A DNA stretch of 64,000 nucleotides from Spirosoma telluris (GTDB lineage: Bacteria > Bacteroidota > Bacteroidia > Cytophagales > Spirosomataceae). Both the position numbers and the translations under genes were made by a program. The stretch is from contig QLII01000001.1 in NCBI GenBank assembly GCA_003259005.1, positions 434,001-498,000 on the forward strand, read 5' to 3'. Below the pieces are notes generated by a model that was not told the origin of the DNA, searched no databases, and worked only from the letters and a program-made list of their open reading frames with translations. This document shows, in pieces, positions 26,194-35,084 of this stretch (position 1 is the first letter of the stretch; each line of letters starts with the position of its first letter).

Positions 26194-26430
26194 CTATTTA
26201 AGCATAAAATAAGTGCCAATGACCAACAATACGGAAAACAAAAGCCATACCACGACAAATACGATAGTAGGTCTTTCTGGTAGGACAGAAAACGCTGGGT
26301 CGGTCGTATGAACATTAACTCCCAGGGAGACCCCCAACAAGACCCCCATCAACCGAAAAACCGTTGATGACCAGGTGACCAGCCTACCTGTTACAGAAGA
26401 GTTCCATTTTTTTATCAGCACATGGTGCAC
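26194..26430 (-). CDS. Small two-helix membrane protein, unknown
   Basis: A 78-residue frame with two hydrophobic segments (VFRLMGVLLGVSLGV and IVFVVVWLLFSVLLVIGTYFML) and a short loop. I recognise no family. It lies on the same strand as the AraC gene, separated by about 170 bases. The hydrophobic pattern is protein-like, but no homologue is apparent to me, so it is a moderate-confidence call. Confidence 0.4.
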   Translation of the reverse strand: MHHVLIKKWNSSVTGRLVTWSSTVFRLMGVLLGVSLGVNVHTTDPAFSVLPERPTIVFVVVWLLFSVLLVIGTYFMLK

Positions 26431-26436
26431 GGTGCA

Positions 26437-26556
26437 ATGGATAGATTAAACACGCTCTGGTTGTTTTCAGGCACTACACTACTTTTGTGTTGTTTATTGG
26501 GTATGGTAAATCTCTTGCGAGAGAAAAGAAGTAGAAAAACGGGTAAGCTGGTTTAA
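26437..26556 (+). CDS. Possible 39-residue membrane peptide
   Basis: ATG at 26437 opens a 39-codon frame with one hydrophobic helix (LWLFSGTTLLLCCLLGMVNLL) followed by a basic tail (REKRSRKTGK) and TAA at 26554. It starts divergently, seven bases from the leftward small membrane gene, and 61 bases before the aldo/keto reductase gene. The helix-plus-basic-tail pattern is suggestive, but there is no other support. Confidence 0.25.
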   Translation: MDRLNTLWLFSGTTLLLCCLLGMVNLLREKRSRKTGKLV

Positions 26557-26617
26557 ATAAATCAGGAGTAAAACGTAGCTCTCCTTACAACATGATTCTT
26601 ATTCACAACCGTAAATA

Positions 26618-27574
26618 ATGCAGTATCGCAAATTAGGCAAGACAGATCTAAACGTATCGACCCTGAGTTTCGGAGCATCTCCATTAGGCAATGTGTTTGA
26701 CGAAACCAATGAAGCGGAAGGCCTTCGGGCAGTTCACGCGGCTATTGATCAGGGAATTAATTTTTTTGACGTAGCACCTTTTTATGGTGCTACGTTGGCC
26801 GAGAAACGGCTGGGAAAGGCGCTGAAAACAAAACGAAATTCCATTTTTCTGGCTACAAAATGCTGCCGGTACGGAAACGGGGTATTCGATTTTTCCTACG
26901 AGCGCGTGATGCGCAGTATTGATGAATCGCTGACTCGTTTGCAGGTCGATTACGTCGATCTGCTTCAGGTGCACGATATTGAGTTTGGAGATAAGAATCA
27001 GGTGCTTACCGAAGCCATTCCGGCCGCATTGAAAATTAAAGAAATGGGCAAAGCCCGCTATGTGGGTTTCTCGGGCTTGCCCGTTCGATATCTGGCACAA
27101 ATCGCTCGGGAAGTCGATGTAGATACCGTGTTGTCCTGGGGACATTATACGTTGCTGGCCGACGAAATCAATGACGAACTAGTGCCACTTTCTCAGGAAA
27201 AAGGATTTGGCCTGATGAACGCGGCTCCGCTCATGCAACGGGTTCTATCGGATGCTCCGGTTCCTGCCTGGCAGAGTTCACCCAAGGCTGTTAAAGAGAT
27301 GCAGCCAAAGCTGCTGGCTTTATGCCAGGAATATGGTTTGGCCCTGAGTGAGGTAGCGTTGCAGTATGCAGTGAGCCATCCTGTTATCGCTACAACCATC
27401 GTTGGGATGTCTGAGCAGCGGCAGGTAGAACAGAACTTGCGGGCACTCCAGATTACCATTCCCGAAGAGCTACTCAAGCGAATCGAAACATTGGTGGCTC
27501 CGGTCAAAAATCAGCTTTGGTTTGAAGGGAAACCAGAAAATAACCTACCAAAATCAAGTTTACCCCATGAATAA
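26618..27574 (+). CDS. Aldo/keto reductase (L-fucose/L-galactose dehydrogenase-like)
   Basis: A 318-residue AKR TIM barrel, intact. The motifs are MQYRKLGKTDLNVSTLSFGA, the catalytic Asp-Tyr segment FFDVAPFYGATLAEKRLG, LATKCCRYG, SLTRLQVDYVDLLQVHD and a late NADP-binding TIVGMSEQRQVEQNL. Bacterial homologues next to mutarotase and Zn-dehydrogenase genes oxidise L-fucose, L-galactose or D-arabinose to lactones. The downstream genes (Zn dehydrogenase overlapping by eight bases, TIM-barrel isomerase, RhaM-type mutarotase) match such a non-phosphorylating deoxy-sugar pathway. The exact sugar is not proven. Confidence 0.88.
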   Translation: MQYRKLGKTDLNVSTLSFGASPLGNVFDETNEAEGLRAVHAAIDQGINFFDVAPFYGATLAEKRLGKALKTKRNSIFLATKCCRYGNGVFDFSYERVMRSIDESLTRLQVDYVDLLQVHDIEFGDKNQVLTEAIPAALKIKEMGKARYVGFSGLPVRYLAQIAREVDVDTVLSWGHYTLLADEINDELVPLSQEKGFGLMNAAPLMQRVLSDAPVPAWQSSPKAVKEMQPKLLALCQEYGLALSEVALQYAVSHPVIATTIVGMSEQRQVEQNLRALQITIPEELLKRIETLVAPVKNQLWFEGKPENNLPKSSLPHE

Positions 27575-28600
27575 ACAACCCGCTCTAGTTTTGGTCGAAC
27601 CAGGAAAAACCGAGGTTCGGGCGATCGATATACCCGTTCCTGGCCCTGACGAAGCATTGTTACAGGTTAACATGGTTGGTTTCTGCGGGGGAGATCTCAA
27701 CGGCTTTCGAGGTTTGTTCGAATTGCAGGAATATCCTAACGTATTGGGTCACGAAGTTGGCGCAACCATTCTGGAAATCGGGAGCCAGGTGCCCGACCCG
27801 TTTAAGCCAGGCATGACGGTTACGCTAAATCCGTATCTGAATTGCGGAATCTGCCTTTCCTGTCGGAAGGGTCGCCCGAATGCCTGCCAGGATAATAAAA
27901 CAATGGGCGTTCGCCGGCCGGGAGCCATGACCAAATTTATCAGCGTTCCCTGGCAAAAACTACACGCTTCGTCCCGGTTGTCCGTTCGGGAGTTAGCCCT
28001 GGTAGAACCTCTTACGGTTGGATTCCATGCCGTTGCCAGGGGACGAGTAATGGCCGGAGAAAAAGTGGCCGTTATTGGTTGTGGAATCGTGGGCATGGGA
28101 GCCGTAGCCGCTGCGGTAAACCGGGGGCTGAAGTAATCGCCGTCGATATTGATGAGTCGAAAATGCGAATTGCCAAATTGGCGGGCGCGGCCCACACCAT
28201 CAACACGACTACCGTTGATTTGCACGAGGCCCTGATGGAAATTACCGATGGGGATGGACCCGACGTGATTATTGAAGCCGTTGGCAATCCGGCTACCTAC
28301 GGGCAGCCGTGGATGAAGTGGCTTACACCGGTCGGGTTGTCTACATTGGTTATGCTAAAAAGCCAGTGGATTATAATACGGGTACGTTTGTCGAAAAGAA
28401 ATCGAGATTTTGGGTTCGCGCAATTGTCTCGGCGAGTTTCCGGATGTCATCAACTACCTGGAATCCGGCAAATTTCCTGTCGATGCCGTGATCAGCCGCG
28501 TGGTTTCGCTGGAAGACGCGGAGCGGCTCTGGCCGATTGGTCCGCGAATCCGGGGCCCATCACGAAAATAATGGTAAATTTTGATAGCGTATCCAACTGA
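27567..28600 (+). pseudogene. Zinc-dependent sugar alcohol dehydrogenase (MDR), four frameshifts
   Basis: About 345 residues from ATG 27567, overlapping the end of the AKR gene. It has catalytic-zinc residues in VGFCGGDLNGFRG and GHEVGATILEIG, a full structural-zinc lobe (NCGICLSCRKGRPNAC), the Rossmann motif VAVIGCGIVGMGAVAAA and, after repair, GAEVIAVDIDESKMR. Four breaks (~28130, ~28305, ~28400, ~28530) each disappear when one base is added, in GGGGG, CGGG, AAA and GG runs. It oxidises a polyol or sugar acid. Unlike the dehydrogenase at 19362 it keeps the four structural cysteines. Its TGA overlaps the next ATG by one base. Confidence 0.82.
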
Positions 28601-29412
28601 TGAAATCCTGCGTAACCATCGCGTTAGTCTCCCAAATTAAAACAGGTCCCTGGATTTACTGGAACGATCTGGAATCCAGTTTCGGAAAAGCGGCTAGTCT
28701 GGGGTTCGATGCCGTTGAACTGTTCACGCCCTCTGCCGACGCCATCAGCACCGATCGATTATCAGCATTGGTCGATCAGTTCGGACTGAAAATAGCGGCT
28801 GTGGGTACCGGGGCTGGCAAAGTCATTCAGGGACTGACACTGACCGACCCAGATCCCGTTATTCGAAGCAGAGCGGTTGACTTTATTGCCGATATGATTG
28901 GGTTCGGGGCAAGCTTTGGTGCGCCAGCCATTATCGGGTCGATGCAGGGAAATGCCGTGCCGGGTATCGAAAAAGAGCAGGCATTGAGTTGGCTGGCCGA
29001 AGGGTTGAACACCTTGGGCCAGCAGGCTGAAGAAAAGGGGGTAAACCTGATTTATGAACCCCTCAACCGGTACGAAACCAACCTGATTAATGACCTTATG
29101 ACCGGGGTAAGTTTTAGTAAAGCGCTACGTACCGGAAACGTCGTGTTGTTAGCCGATTTGTTTCACATGAATATTGAAGAACCTTCCCTGGCTGATAGCA
29201 TCCGCCTGGCAGGTTCCTCTATTGGCCATGTTCATTTTGCCGACAGCAACCGGCGACCAATGGGCCTGGGTCATACAGCTATGGATGAGGTGGCCCAGGC
29301 GTTGAAGGACATTGGCTATGCTGGCTACGTATCAGCCGAAGCCTTTCCGTTTCCCACGCCTGACCAGGCCGCGTTGCAAACGATCCAATCCTTCCAGAAA
29401 TACTTTTGTTAA
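28600..29412 (+). CDS. Sugar phosphate isomerase/epimerase-like TIM-barrel protein
   Basis: A 270-residue AP-endonuclease-2-like barrel, intact. It begins with CVTIALVSQIKTGPWIYWND and has the family's metal-site segments: FDAVELFTPSA, IYEPLNRYETNLIND (Glu), ADLFHMNIEEPSLADS (Asp/His), HVHFADSNRRPMGLGH and VSAEAFP (Glu). These fit a divalent-metal isomerase or epimerase on free or phosphorylated sugars. It starts on the last base of the dehydrogenase stop codon and precedes the mutarotase gene by 54 bases, all in one operon. Confidence 0.87.
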   Translation: MKSCVTIALVSQIKTGPWIYWNDLESSFGKAASLGFDAVELFTPSADAISTDRLSALVDQFGLKIAAVGTGAGKVIQGLTLTDPDPVIRSRAVDFIADMIGFGASFGAPAIIGSMQGNAVPGIEKEQALSWLAEGLNTLGQQAEEKGVNLIYEPLNRYETNLINDLMTGVSFSKALRTGNVVLLADLFHMNIEEPSLADSIRLAGSSIGHVHFADSNRRPMGLGHTAMDEVAQALKDIGYAGYVSAEAFPFPTPDQAALQTIQSFQKYFC

Positions 29413-29465
29413 GGTGGTTTGTTAGATACAACCACCCATTTTTTTAAACTAAATTCTCTTTAAAA

Positions 29466-29807
29466 ATGCAACGATTTTGTCTGGCTCTGGATCTGAAAGA
29501 CGACCCTGAGTTGATCGCCGAGTATGAACAATGGCATGCCAAAGGGAAGGGATGGCCGGAAGTCCGGCAGAACGATTTGAAGGCAGGTATTCTGGATCTT
29601 CAAATTTACCGGACAGCCAATCGGATGTTTATGATTCTGGACACCGATGATGAATTTACGTTCGCGAAGAAAGCCCAACTCGACGCTAACAACCCATATG
29701 TGCAGGAATGGGAGAGGCTTATGTGGACCTTTCAGCAGCCACTACCCTGGGCAAATGAAGGCGAAAAGTGGGTGCGAATGGATAAGATTTTTCAGTTTGA
29801 TACCTGA
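29466..29807 (+). CDS. L-rhamnose mutarotase-family protein (RhaM-like)
   Basis: A 113-residue member of the RhaM (DUF718) ferredoxin-like fold: RFCLALDLKDDPELIAEYEQWH, then PEVRQNDLKAGILDLQIYRTANRMFMIL and a tail with KWVRMDKIFQFDT. Family members speed alpha/beta anomer exchange of L-rhamnose, and relatives work on L-fucose. The His in YEQWH and Tyr/Trp positions typical of the pocket are present. It ends the deoxy-sugar operon. Because the AKR points to L-fucose or L-galactose, L-fucose mutarotase activity is as likely as L-rhamnose. Confidence 0.88.
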   Translation: MQRFCLALDLKDDPELIAEYEQWHAKGKGWPEVRQNDLKAGILDLQIYRTANRMFMILDTDDEFTFAKKAQLDANNPYVQEWERLMWTFQQPLPWANEGEKWVRMDKIFQFDT

Positions 29808-29953
29808 TTTGAGTTTTAGGCCAAATCAGTAAGTACTAAAACAGAATTGTTTGTATGTTGATTCTAGGGATTCTTTAGCTTCTATTGCCTGTAAATCAGA
29901 TGATTATCAACGGTAGCATCGAAAGAATCTACCGCGCAGGCGGCCCCGGTCAA

Positions 29954-29996
29954 CACCAATAAAATAGCAAAAGCCTATGTTGCTGTTTTATTGGTG
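29954..29996. terminator. Stem-loop behind the deoxy-sugar operon
   Basis: Arms 29954-29970 and 29980-29996 pair with one mismatch (CACCAATAAAATAGCAA against its complement) around a nine-base loop. It lies about 150 bases behind the mutarotase stop. There is no T-run after it, so termination is uncertain. Confidence 0.5.
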
Positions 29997-30021
29997 AGTA
30001 GTGACTTCGGAGGTTAAAAAG

Positions 30022-30400
30022 ATGACTGGCTCTTTGAAACCGTTAGGTTCACGTAATGAGGTATTTTTTCTCGGTAAACGAAGCGGACCTTACGGGAGTG
30101 GTTACGGAGGTACTCGGTTGCCTAATAAATTAAAGGATCAATGGCTATGTAAAGCCTCCCAGGAAGAAATAGGCATCGATCCATCAAAAAACCTCGGCCA
30201 CACGACTGAAACGCCAGCCCATGGGAGCGTGTTCAGGGAATCGTCTGCATCTCAATGCCGATGGCATTTCTTCTCTAAAACGAGCGCTCACCAACGAGTA
30301 TACGGACTATAAAGAATTAGCCGTTGCTTTGAGCGATTATGAACAGGAGATGACGCAATAGGGCTTCGATGTAGTTCGTCACTCCGCAGAAATGGAGACA
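30022..30400 (+). pseudogene. Unidentified gene remnant
   Basis: ATG 30022 opens a frame rich in charged residues (KASQEEIGIDPSKNLGHTTE). At about 30230 the sense shifts to another frame that reads LHLNADGISSLKRALTNEYT and DYKELAVALSDYEQEM before TAG at 30359-30361. The helical, charged composition looks like real protein, but I recognise no family. It may be a remnant of a mobile-element or regulatory gene, or an intact small gene spoiled by one base error. Confidence 0.3.
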
Positions 30401-30484
30401 AAATTATTGGGTTAAGATCCACTACCCAATTAGCGAGTCACAGAGGGCTACTTTAGTCTGATTAAGCTGTATAAATCGCAAAAG

Positions 30485-30513
30485 AAACGTCTCTGACAGG
30501 GTCAGAGACGTTT
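30485..30513. terminator. Perfect 13-base-arm hairpin
   Basis: AAACGTCTCTGAC at 30485-30497 pairs exactly with 30501-30513 around a three-base loop. It sits 86 bases beyond the end of the leftward serine hydrolase gene, so it may terminate the second locus. Confidence 0.6.
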
Positions 30514-30598
30514 ACCAAACCAACCTATGAATAATATTAGTCGCGCTATAATTAGAAAGAATACCCGGCTAATGCTCGGAGCGTCCTAGAACGGGGCC

Positions 30599-31670
30599 TC
30601 AGGGTTTACGAGGTTCATTGACCAGTTGCCTTACCATTTGTGATAAAACTGGACTGGCATAGAATGCGTTGAATCGGTCGACTCTAGCTGAACCGTTTAC
30701 ATCGACGTGAGTTAGAAAGAAGCCGTATATATTCGTGGTACGGTCGATCCAGGGGTAGGCACCAGCCCAGCTTGGGCTGGTAAGCAGAGTTGGATTTCCA
30801 CGTTGGTCTACTTCGGCACGCCACTCGCCCAAACCATACAAATCATTATGGGGCTGATATGCTGTCCGGATGTATAAATCGGAGTTTATATTGTTTTTCC
30901 AACCTGATCGGCCTGCATTTCGGTCAGAGCAGCCGTCGATAAAATGCGTTTGCCGTGGTAAAGACCGCCGTGGTAAATCATGTCCAGAAAATGGATGTAG
31001 TCATGGAGTGTACTCCGGGCACCACCGCCCAGCATAGGACTATGTCCACCCGCCGAATCGACGGGTGTAAAGTGGGTGGCGGTCATGCCCAGCGGCGGGC
31101 GATTTTTGCCTGAAACAGGGTTCCCAGTCTTTTCCCGTGGCCAGTTCGGCCATTCTGCCCGCTACCTGCATGGCCAGCCCACCGTACAGAAACCTAGTGC
31201 CGGGCAGGGTATCGGATGGCAGAGGCTTTATACGTGCGACTGATTCGACCAGCGTCTGATACCGATCAACGGGATTGCCTCCTGGCTGGTAATCTGGGTA
31301 TCCGGCCGTGGGAAAGCAATTGCCGGAGCGTAGCATGCCCTTTTACATCGGTCCAGTCAGGTAGCCATCTAACGACCTGGTCGTCCCAGGATAGTTTCCC
31401 CTCATCGACAACGGCGGCTATTGTGGCCGCAGCCAGCCACTTTCCCGCCGAAGCAATATAAACTTGGTTTTTAGGAGTATACGAACCAAAATACCGCTCG
31501 TAAATTAGCTTGTCGTCTTTAATCACCAGCATCGACGCACCGGGGTAGTATCTTTTATCCACCCACTGCTGAATCTGGCGGGTAATCGGTTCAAAGTCGT
31601 AGGCAGACTGTGCCTGTACCCACCTAGACACAAGGGCAAACAAACATGCTGCCATGACCCATCTTTTCAT
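30599..31670 (-). pseudogene. Serine hydrolase, class C beta-lactamase/esterase family, frameshifted
   Basis: About 357 residues in at least four frames. A signal peptide (MKRWVMAACLFALVSRWVQA) is followed by PGASMLVIKDDKLIYERYFG, the catalytic Ser-x-x-Lys motif as SAGKW, the middle GGLAMQVAGRMAELATGKDW (near the Tyr-motif region), LGGGARSTLHDYIHFLDMI and a C-terminal piece with YGLGEWRAEV. The family includes DD-peptidases and esterases; in glycan loci it often acts as an esterase. It is the last gene of the leftward series, 21 bases behind the GH88 gene. Confidence 0.75.
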
Positions 31671-31691
31671 ATTGTCGGACTTTAGTATGGT

Positions 31692-32902
31692 TTACAGAAT
31701 TGCCAGAACTGGTTTGCCCGCCTGCAGCTTTTTCAGCCGCAGCAACGCTTCAATGTAGTAGTAGTCGGCGTAGTTGATCGACGCATCTACCTCACTGTTG
31801 TTGGGCTTGTGGCCGGTGCTGTGCAGAAGGAAAGCATCGTTGACCTGACGGCTCTGGTAGTTTGCCGACGATAACGATCCAGCATCTGCTCGGCTTTAGT
31901 GCGGTACAAAGTGGCCTTCGCTTTGTCTTTACCAGCGTTGAGAGTTCCAGCAAGCCGACGCCGTAACGGCAGCTGCCGAGGCATCTTTAGGTGCGTTCGG
32001 AATATCGGGAGCACTGAAGTCCCAGTACGGAATCAGGTCTTTGGGTAAATCTTTTAAATAAACATCTGATACCTTTTGGGCAAAGTCCAGAAATTTCGGG
32101 TCTTTTGTTTCCGTAAGTCATGGTGTAGCCGTAAATCGCCCAGCTCTGCCACGCGCCCACATCGAATTATCAGCGTAGCCCTGGTGCGTTACACCCTTGA
32201 TTTTTTTGCCCGTTTCGCGGTCATACACGACTACATGGTACGAGGTATAGTCTGGCCGGAAGTGGTTTTTCATGGTGGTCGTCGCGTGCGAGACGGCCAT
32301 GTCGTACAGGCGTTTACCCCCCCGTTTTTCGAGGCCCAGAACAACAGCTCCAGGTTGATCATGTTGTCCATGATGGTGTTGTGCTGTGGCCATTCCATGT
32401 TAGGTACCGATCGTGGCCACGACAGGATAGTGCCTACCTTCGGATTGAAGAGCGTGGACAGGGTATCGGCGGTGGCTAGCAGAATTTTTTTATAATCAGG
32501 ATTACCCGTCAGTCGCAGGCCGTTACCGAAACTGCAATACATCTGAAAGCCCAGATCATGGTCGATAGCCTTCTGATAGGCCAGGGGAGTGAGCTCCCGC
32601 GAAAAGGAATCGGCTTTAGCTTTCCATCTGGGATCTTTCGTGTATTCATAAACGTACCACAACGTACCCGGCCAGAAACCGCTGGTCCAGTCTTTGTAAC
32701 TGATGTAATTCCAGGACGTCTTGCCGTTCAGGACATTACGGGGTAAATTGGGTTGTGTGGGGGGGAGCGAAGCGGCCGTTTTAGCTGCCTGCTGCACGCA
32801 ATATGTCAGGGCCGGGTCGACCCGTATCCGGTCCTGATTGAGGGTGAAACCGAAAAGGAATATAAGCAGAATGAGTACAAAACTGTATCTGGATAAGGAC
32901 AT
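31692..32902 (-). pseudogene. GH88 unsaturated glucuronyl hydrolase, frameshifted
   Basis: About 400 residues in several frames with a signal peptide (SFVLILLIFLFGFTLNQ). An (alpha/alpha)6 barrel is visible: DWTSGFWPGTLWYVYE, LGFQMYCSFGNGLRLT, then HNTIMDNMINLELLFWA with the catalytic Asp, a YADNSMWARG turn that continues after repair as QAWAIYGYTMTYR, and a C-terminus with INYADYYYIEALLRL. GH88 enzymes hydrate the 4,5-double bond of unsaturated uronic-acid oligosaccharides left by polysaccharide lyases, fitting the heparinase-type and alginate-lyase-type genes of the same locus. Breaks cluster near 32300, 32130 and 31950. Confidence 0.85.
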
Positions 32903-33145
32903 GATCCGGGAGATAGTCGGTTAGTGATAAATAGAACCCTATGCTCTAATTGTACTCTTTTTTGACCAAATCATTTTCGAGAGTTGTTCGTATTTTGTTG
33001 AGGCAACTGAGCTTCCTTGTCCATGTACTGCCGGAAGTTGGTACTTTACCAATGAGCCAGCACGTGACTTGCCAGTCCCGCTAAGGAGAGCACGCTACCC
33101 AACACGAAGCGACCGATTGACATATCGTTTCTGGATTTAATTACT

Positions 33146-35083
33146 TTACTTCAGAGGGGTTAACCAAAGGGCCTGACCACCCCGCGGTAGCAACTTCATC
33201 TCCATAGACTGCCCGCCTTTCACGGATTTAGTCGACACACGTACCTGCGTCTTGGTCGGCACCGTCGGGTCGTCGGTGTACAGGTGAGCTACGTAGCTTT
33301 TCCCCTTCGGCAGGAAATCGAGCGGGAGGACAGCGTGCGCCGTCATTATTGGTGATCGTTCCTACAAACCAGTCGTCTCCGCTCCGGCGGGCAATGGTGA
33401 CGTACTCGCCGATGGCGTCGTGAATCACTCTGGTATCGTCCCAGACTGTTGGCACCTTATCGAAAAACTCGATTTCGGGCTCGCCCCCGTATTGCGCGCC
33501 GGTTTATCGTACCAGAACACGGATTGCAGCGGACTGTATGAGATGACGTTCATCGCCAACTGGTGGGCGTGGGTGTTTTTGAGCCGTTTGTCGTAGTAGC
33601 AGATGGTGTAGTCGCCCGCCCCGGCCAGGTAACGCGTGAAGGGGAGCACGGTGTTGTGGGTTGCATCGGGAAATTCCTCGTTGCCCCGGATGCCTTCCTG
33701 CGTCATCACGTTGGGGTATGTTCGGCTGGTTCCTGTTGGACGGTATTCGTCATGAATATTCACCATCAGCCCATTTTCCAGTGCTTTCCGTTTGGCTTCG
33801 GTGAGCCAGGTCATCCAGCGGTGTGACCCCACTTCCACAAAGCCGAATTTAACCCCCTTGACGCCCCACTTTTTGTACAGTGGAAAAATGTCATCCATCT
33901 GTTTGTACAAGGCCTGCAAGTTCACGTACAGAATCACGCCCACGTTTTTCGACTTACCGTAGGCAATCACCTGGGGCATATCGATGGGGCCACGACCTGC
34001 CGGGCATCCGAATTGAAGGTAAACGCCGGGCCGTACCATTTCCAGTCGAAGAGGATGTATTGCAGGTTGTGGGCAGCCGCAAAGTCGATGCACGACAGGG
34101 CCCCTGCGTGGTCAGCGTCACTTCCCGCATCATCTTACCCGGCTTGATCCAGTCGGTGTTGGTGACCGTAGCGGGCGGGTTCAGATTAAGCATGATATCA
34201 TTATTTTCAAGCAGCTTACCCGGCCGGTTCGCCACCATCACCACCCGCCAGGGCGTACCCACATCCGACATCAGATCGACGCTCTCGTAGAGCGAGGTAA
34301 CGACCGTATTGGGCTTGTCGGGGGAGAGTTTAAATTTGGTCATGGCGTAATCGGTCAGCTGCGCTTCTGCCAACGAAGCGTACAAGCCATTGGGCAACGA
34401 CAGAGTCAGCGGTCGTTCTGCATTCTCGGGCCAGCCGTTCGACGGACCGCCAGACAGAGGCAGCACCTGGTATGCCCCTGCGCCCAGGCCGTGTACCAGG
34501 CTTGGTATTGGCGGGCAGGGTAAACTCACTGTTCTCGGCCACTACGCGGTAATACAGCCCGTTGGTTGTTCGGGGAAGAAATATCGAAACGCGATGCCTG
34601 AATCATAAGCCCGGAAAATAACATGCAGGGCGTAATCTGGCGCGTCCGGTTTCTGAAGCTGAATCTCAAGCTGGTTGTAGTGATCCCGGATCAGGCTGCG
34701 TTCGCCGTACACGGGTTTCCAGGTCGTGTCTTTTGCCGTTTTGACCACGTTTTTGATCACCAGATTATCGCACCAGTTGACCCCCGTGTACCGGAGGGGT
34801 GGTCACTTTATGCGCCATGGCGTGCTCGAACACATGGTTGTCGATCTGCACGCCCAGCCCGGATGGCAGAATAACCGGTTTCCCTTCGTAGTTGACAAGG
34901 TAAGTCATCTGTTTACGACCGGGCCGATTTCCTGCTGCGTAAACACCACCTCCAGTTTACCATCTGGCGACAGTAGGTGGGTTTCGGGCGTCTGAGCCAT
35001 GGTGAACTGTAGCGTACCAGCCAGTTGATGAGCACACAAATCAATAAAAAACGGCAGGTCATAGCGAATCGGATCGTATACAT
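33146..35083 (-). pseudogene. GH97 glycoside hydrolase, frameshifted
   Basis: About 645 residues broken at several points, starting at ATG 35081-35083, two bases past the upstream heparinase stop (TAACATG). Signs of GH97: ETHLLSPDGKLEVVF in the N-terminal sandwich, the (beta/alpha)8 core with WGVKGVKFGFVEVG, VNIHDEYRPTGTSRTYPN, MTQEGIRGNEEFPDATHN and PFTRYLAGAGDYTICYY, and a C-terminal sandwich. GH97 includes inverting alpha-glucosidases and retaining alpha-galactosidases. The residue pair at the retaining nucleophile position reads Phe-Gly (KFGF) rather than Val-Asp, which suggests a non-retaining or unusual subgroup. A paralogue lies at 47542. Confidence 0.85.
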
Positions 35084-35084
35084 G

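Larger units (their letters stand above)
29808..30598. other. Long intergenic region with hairpins and gene debris
   Basis: No intact gene is supported here. It holds a GATTCTTTAG-rich patch (about 29857-29935), a 17-base-arm stem-loop (29954-29996), remains of a coding frame (30022 to about 30400) and a second hairpin (30485-30513). It separates the rightward deoxy-sugar operon from the end of the leftward second locus. Confidence 0.6.

Noticed and set aside
33046..33123. Leftward 25-codon frame (MSIGRFVLGSVLSLAGLASH...) between GH97 and GH88 genes
   Set aside because: It is hydrophobic and could be a membrane peptide, but it is very short and has no further support; it may also be a frameshifted end of something longer.
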